The notes under the pieces were generated by a model. It worked only from the letters and a program-made list of their open reading frames with translations. It was not told where the DNA came from and did not search any database. A program made the translations under genes and the position numbers. A stretch of DNA of 5,524 bases. It comes from Flectobacillus sp. (GTDB taxonomy: Bacteria; Bacteroidota; Bacteroidia; Cytophagales; Spirosomataceae). This document shows positions 4,943-5,524 of this stretch, in pieces. Where the stretch lies: the NCBI GenBank assembly GCA_029865665.1, contig JARXAV010000149.1, forward strand, positions 1 to 5,524, read 5' to 3'. Every line of letters begins with the position of its first letter. Within the stretch, counting starts at the first letter, position 1.

Positions 4943-5524
4943 TAGCTTTCCTGTTGTGGGTGTATAGTCTCCGATTTTCACCCGATAAAAATATAAATCG
5001 TTTGGCAAAACTCGTAATTGTTCTCCCGACAAGTACCATTCATTCGAACCAATTCGTAAGTCTTCTTTCTGAAAATCTTTTGTATAAACAACTCGTCCAA
5101 AAGCGTCAAACACCTCAATACTAGCCGTCTCAGGAAGCGTACTTCCAGTAAGTGTAAATACAAATTTGGTGTAGGTTGTAGCAGGATTTGGATACACCTG
5201 TACTTTTTGTAATCCGTCTTCCGCAATCACCCGAAACGTCACTCGATAAGGTTGCACACCTGCTGTATTACCCGCTACATCTGTCCCTTGTACTTGAAGC
5301 GTTAAGGTATCACCCCCGATAAAGTTAGGACGATAATTTATCCGAAAGTCATTATTTTCATCTGCTATTTTCCAAGAAATCAAGGAATTACTGAAATAAA
5401 TACGTTTAAAACTACACTTAGAACAGGCTTTAAGCCACAAATCAATGCCTGTGGTATCTTTTCTAATTCGATAAAGATTTTCGTCTTTAAGTCGAATCTG
5501 AATCAGCGGTTCTTTCGAAACGAT
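4928..5524 (-). CDS. C-terminal part of T9SS-exported protein, PorU2-like tail (partial)
   Basis: The frame is open to the right edge of the window, so only the last 198 residues are seen; the N-terminus and any catalytic domain lie outside. Visible residues 1-100 look like a beta-sandwich, with PLIQIRLKDENLY near the start and GDTLTLQVQGTDVAGNTAGV at 71-90. Residues about 106-198 are a T9SS type A sorting domain: KVQVYPNP, then TKFVFTLTGSTLPE, IEVFDAFGRVVYTKDF, LYFYRVKIGDY, and the closing TGKLLIAK. The protein should cross the outer membrane through the type IX system and be cleaved or anchored at the cell surface. From memory, the order 'LKDEN, TLQVQGxDxxGN, YPNP, FVFTLTGS' resembles the end of large C25-peptidase-like PorU2 proteins of Cytophagales; that finer call is less certain. 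An in-frame TTG at 5440 is internal, not the start. It ends with TAA inside the LytTR gene. Confidence 0.85.
   Translation of the reverse strand: MVSKEPLIQIRLKDENLYRIRKDTTGIDLWLKACSKCSFKRIYFSNSLISWKIADENNDFRINYRPNFIGGDTLTLQVQGTDVAGNTAGVQPYRVTFRVIAEDGLQKVQVYPNPATTYTKFVFTLTGSTLPETASIEVFDAFGRVVYTKDFQKEDLRIGSNEWYLSGEQLRVLPNDLYFYRVKIGDYTPTTGKLLIAK

Noticed and set aside
5438..5440. TTG as start of the T9SS-cargo gene
   Set aside because: The frame continues without a stop to the window edge with sequence that fits the same beta-sandwich domain, so the gene is partial and this codon is an internal leucine.

Overview
The window looks like chromosomal DNA from a member of the Bacteroidota, most likely the Cytophagales (Spirosomaceae/Cytophagaceae type). 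The grounds are low GC, promoter-like boxes of the Bacteroidota form (TTTG near -33 and TAnnTTTG near -7), almost no Shine-Dalgarno sequences, a C-terminal type IX secretion (T9SS) sorting domain, a stand-alone LytTR regulator, and a GMC oxidoreductase paired with a Tat-signal small subunit. The genus is an inference; no rRNA or other marker is present.

Left part (1-955): AT-rich and gene-poor. Nothing convincing is coded before 432. A possible transcription unit starts near a promoter-like sequence at 205-235, carries a 23-codon hydrophobic ORF (432-503) and meets a 15-bp-arm hairpin at 527-557. A very small lipoprotein gene follows (615-794, 59 aa). It converges on a DUF2059 gene, and the space between them holds two hairpins. 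The second (874-921) pairs better as minus-strand RNA and fits the DUF2059 terminator.

Middle (956-4321, all minus strand): a DUF2059 exported protein (956-1444) with its own upstream region, then a probable operon read right to left. The operon has a two-helix membrane protein (4106-4321), an FAD-dependent GMC oxidoreductase (2270-4015), a Tat-exported gluconate-2-dehydrogenase-subunit-3-like protein (1606-2247), and a terminator (1551-1583). The GMC enzyme has no export signal, so it probably crosses the inner membrane bound to the small subunit and works in the periplasm as a sugar or sugar-acid dehydrogenase. No cytochrome c electron-transfer subunit is present. The GMC protein instead has four cysteines in ferredoxin-like spacing.

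Right part (4322-5524): a LytTR DNA-binding protein (4604-4942, plus strand) behind the best promoter in the window. Its 3' end overlaps by 15 bp the 3' end of a minus-strand gene that runs off the right edge. The visible 198 residues of that gene end in a T9SS type A sorting domain and resemble the tail of large PorU2-like secreted proteins of Cytophagales.

No tRNA, rRNA, CRISPR array, insertion sequence or phage gene was seen. The most unusual items are the Cys4 motif in the GMC enzyme, the hitch-hiker export arrangement without a cytochrome, and the micro-gene region at 200-800.
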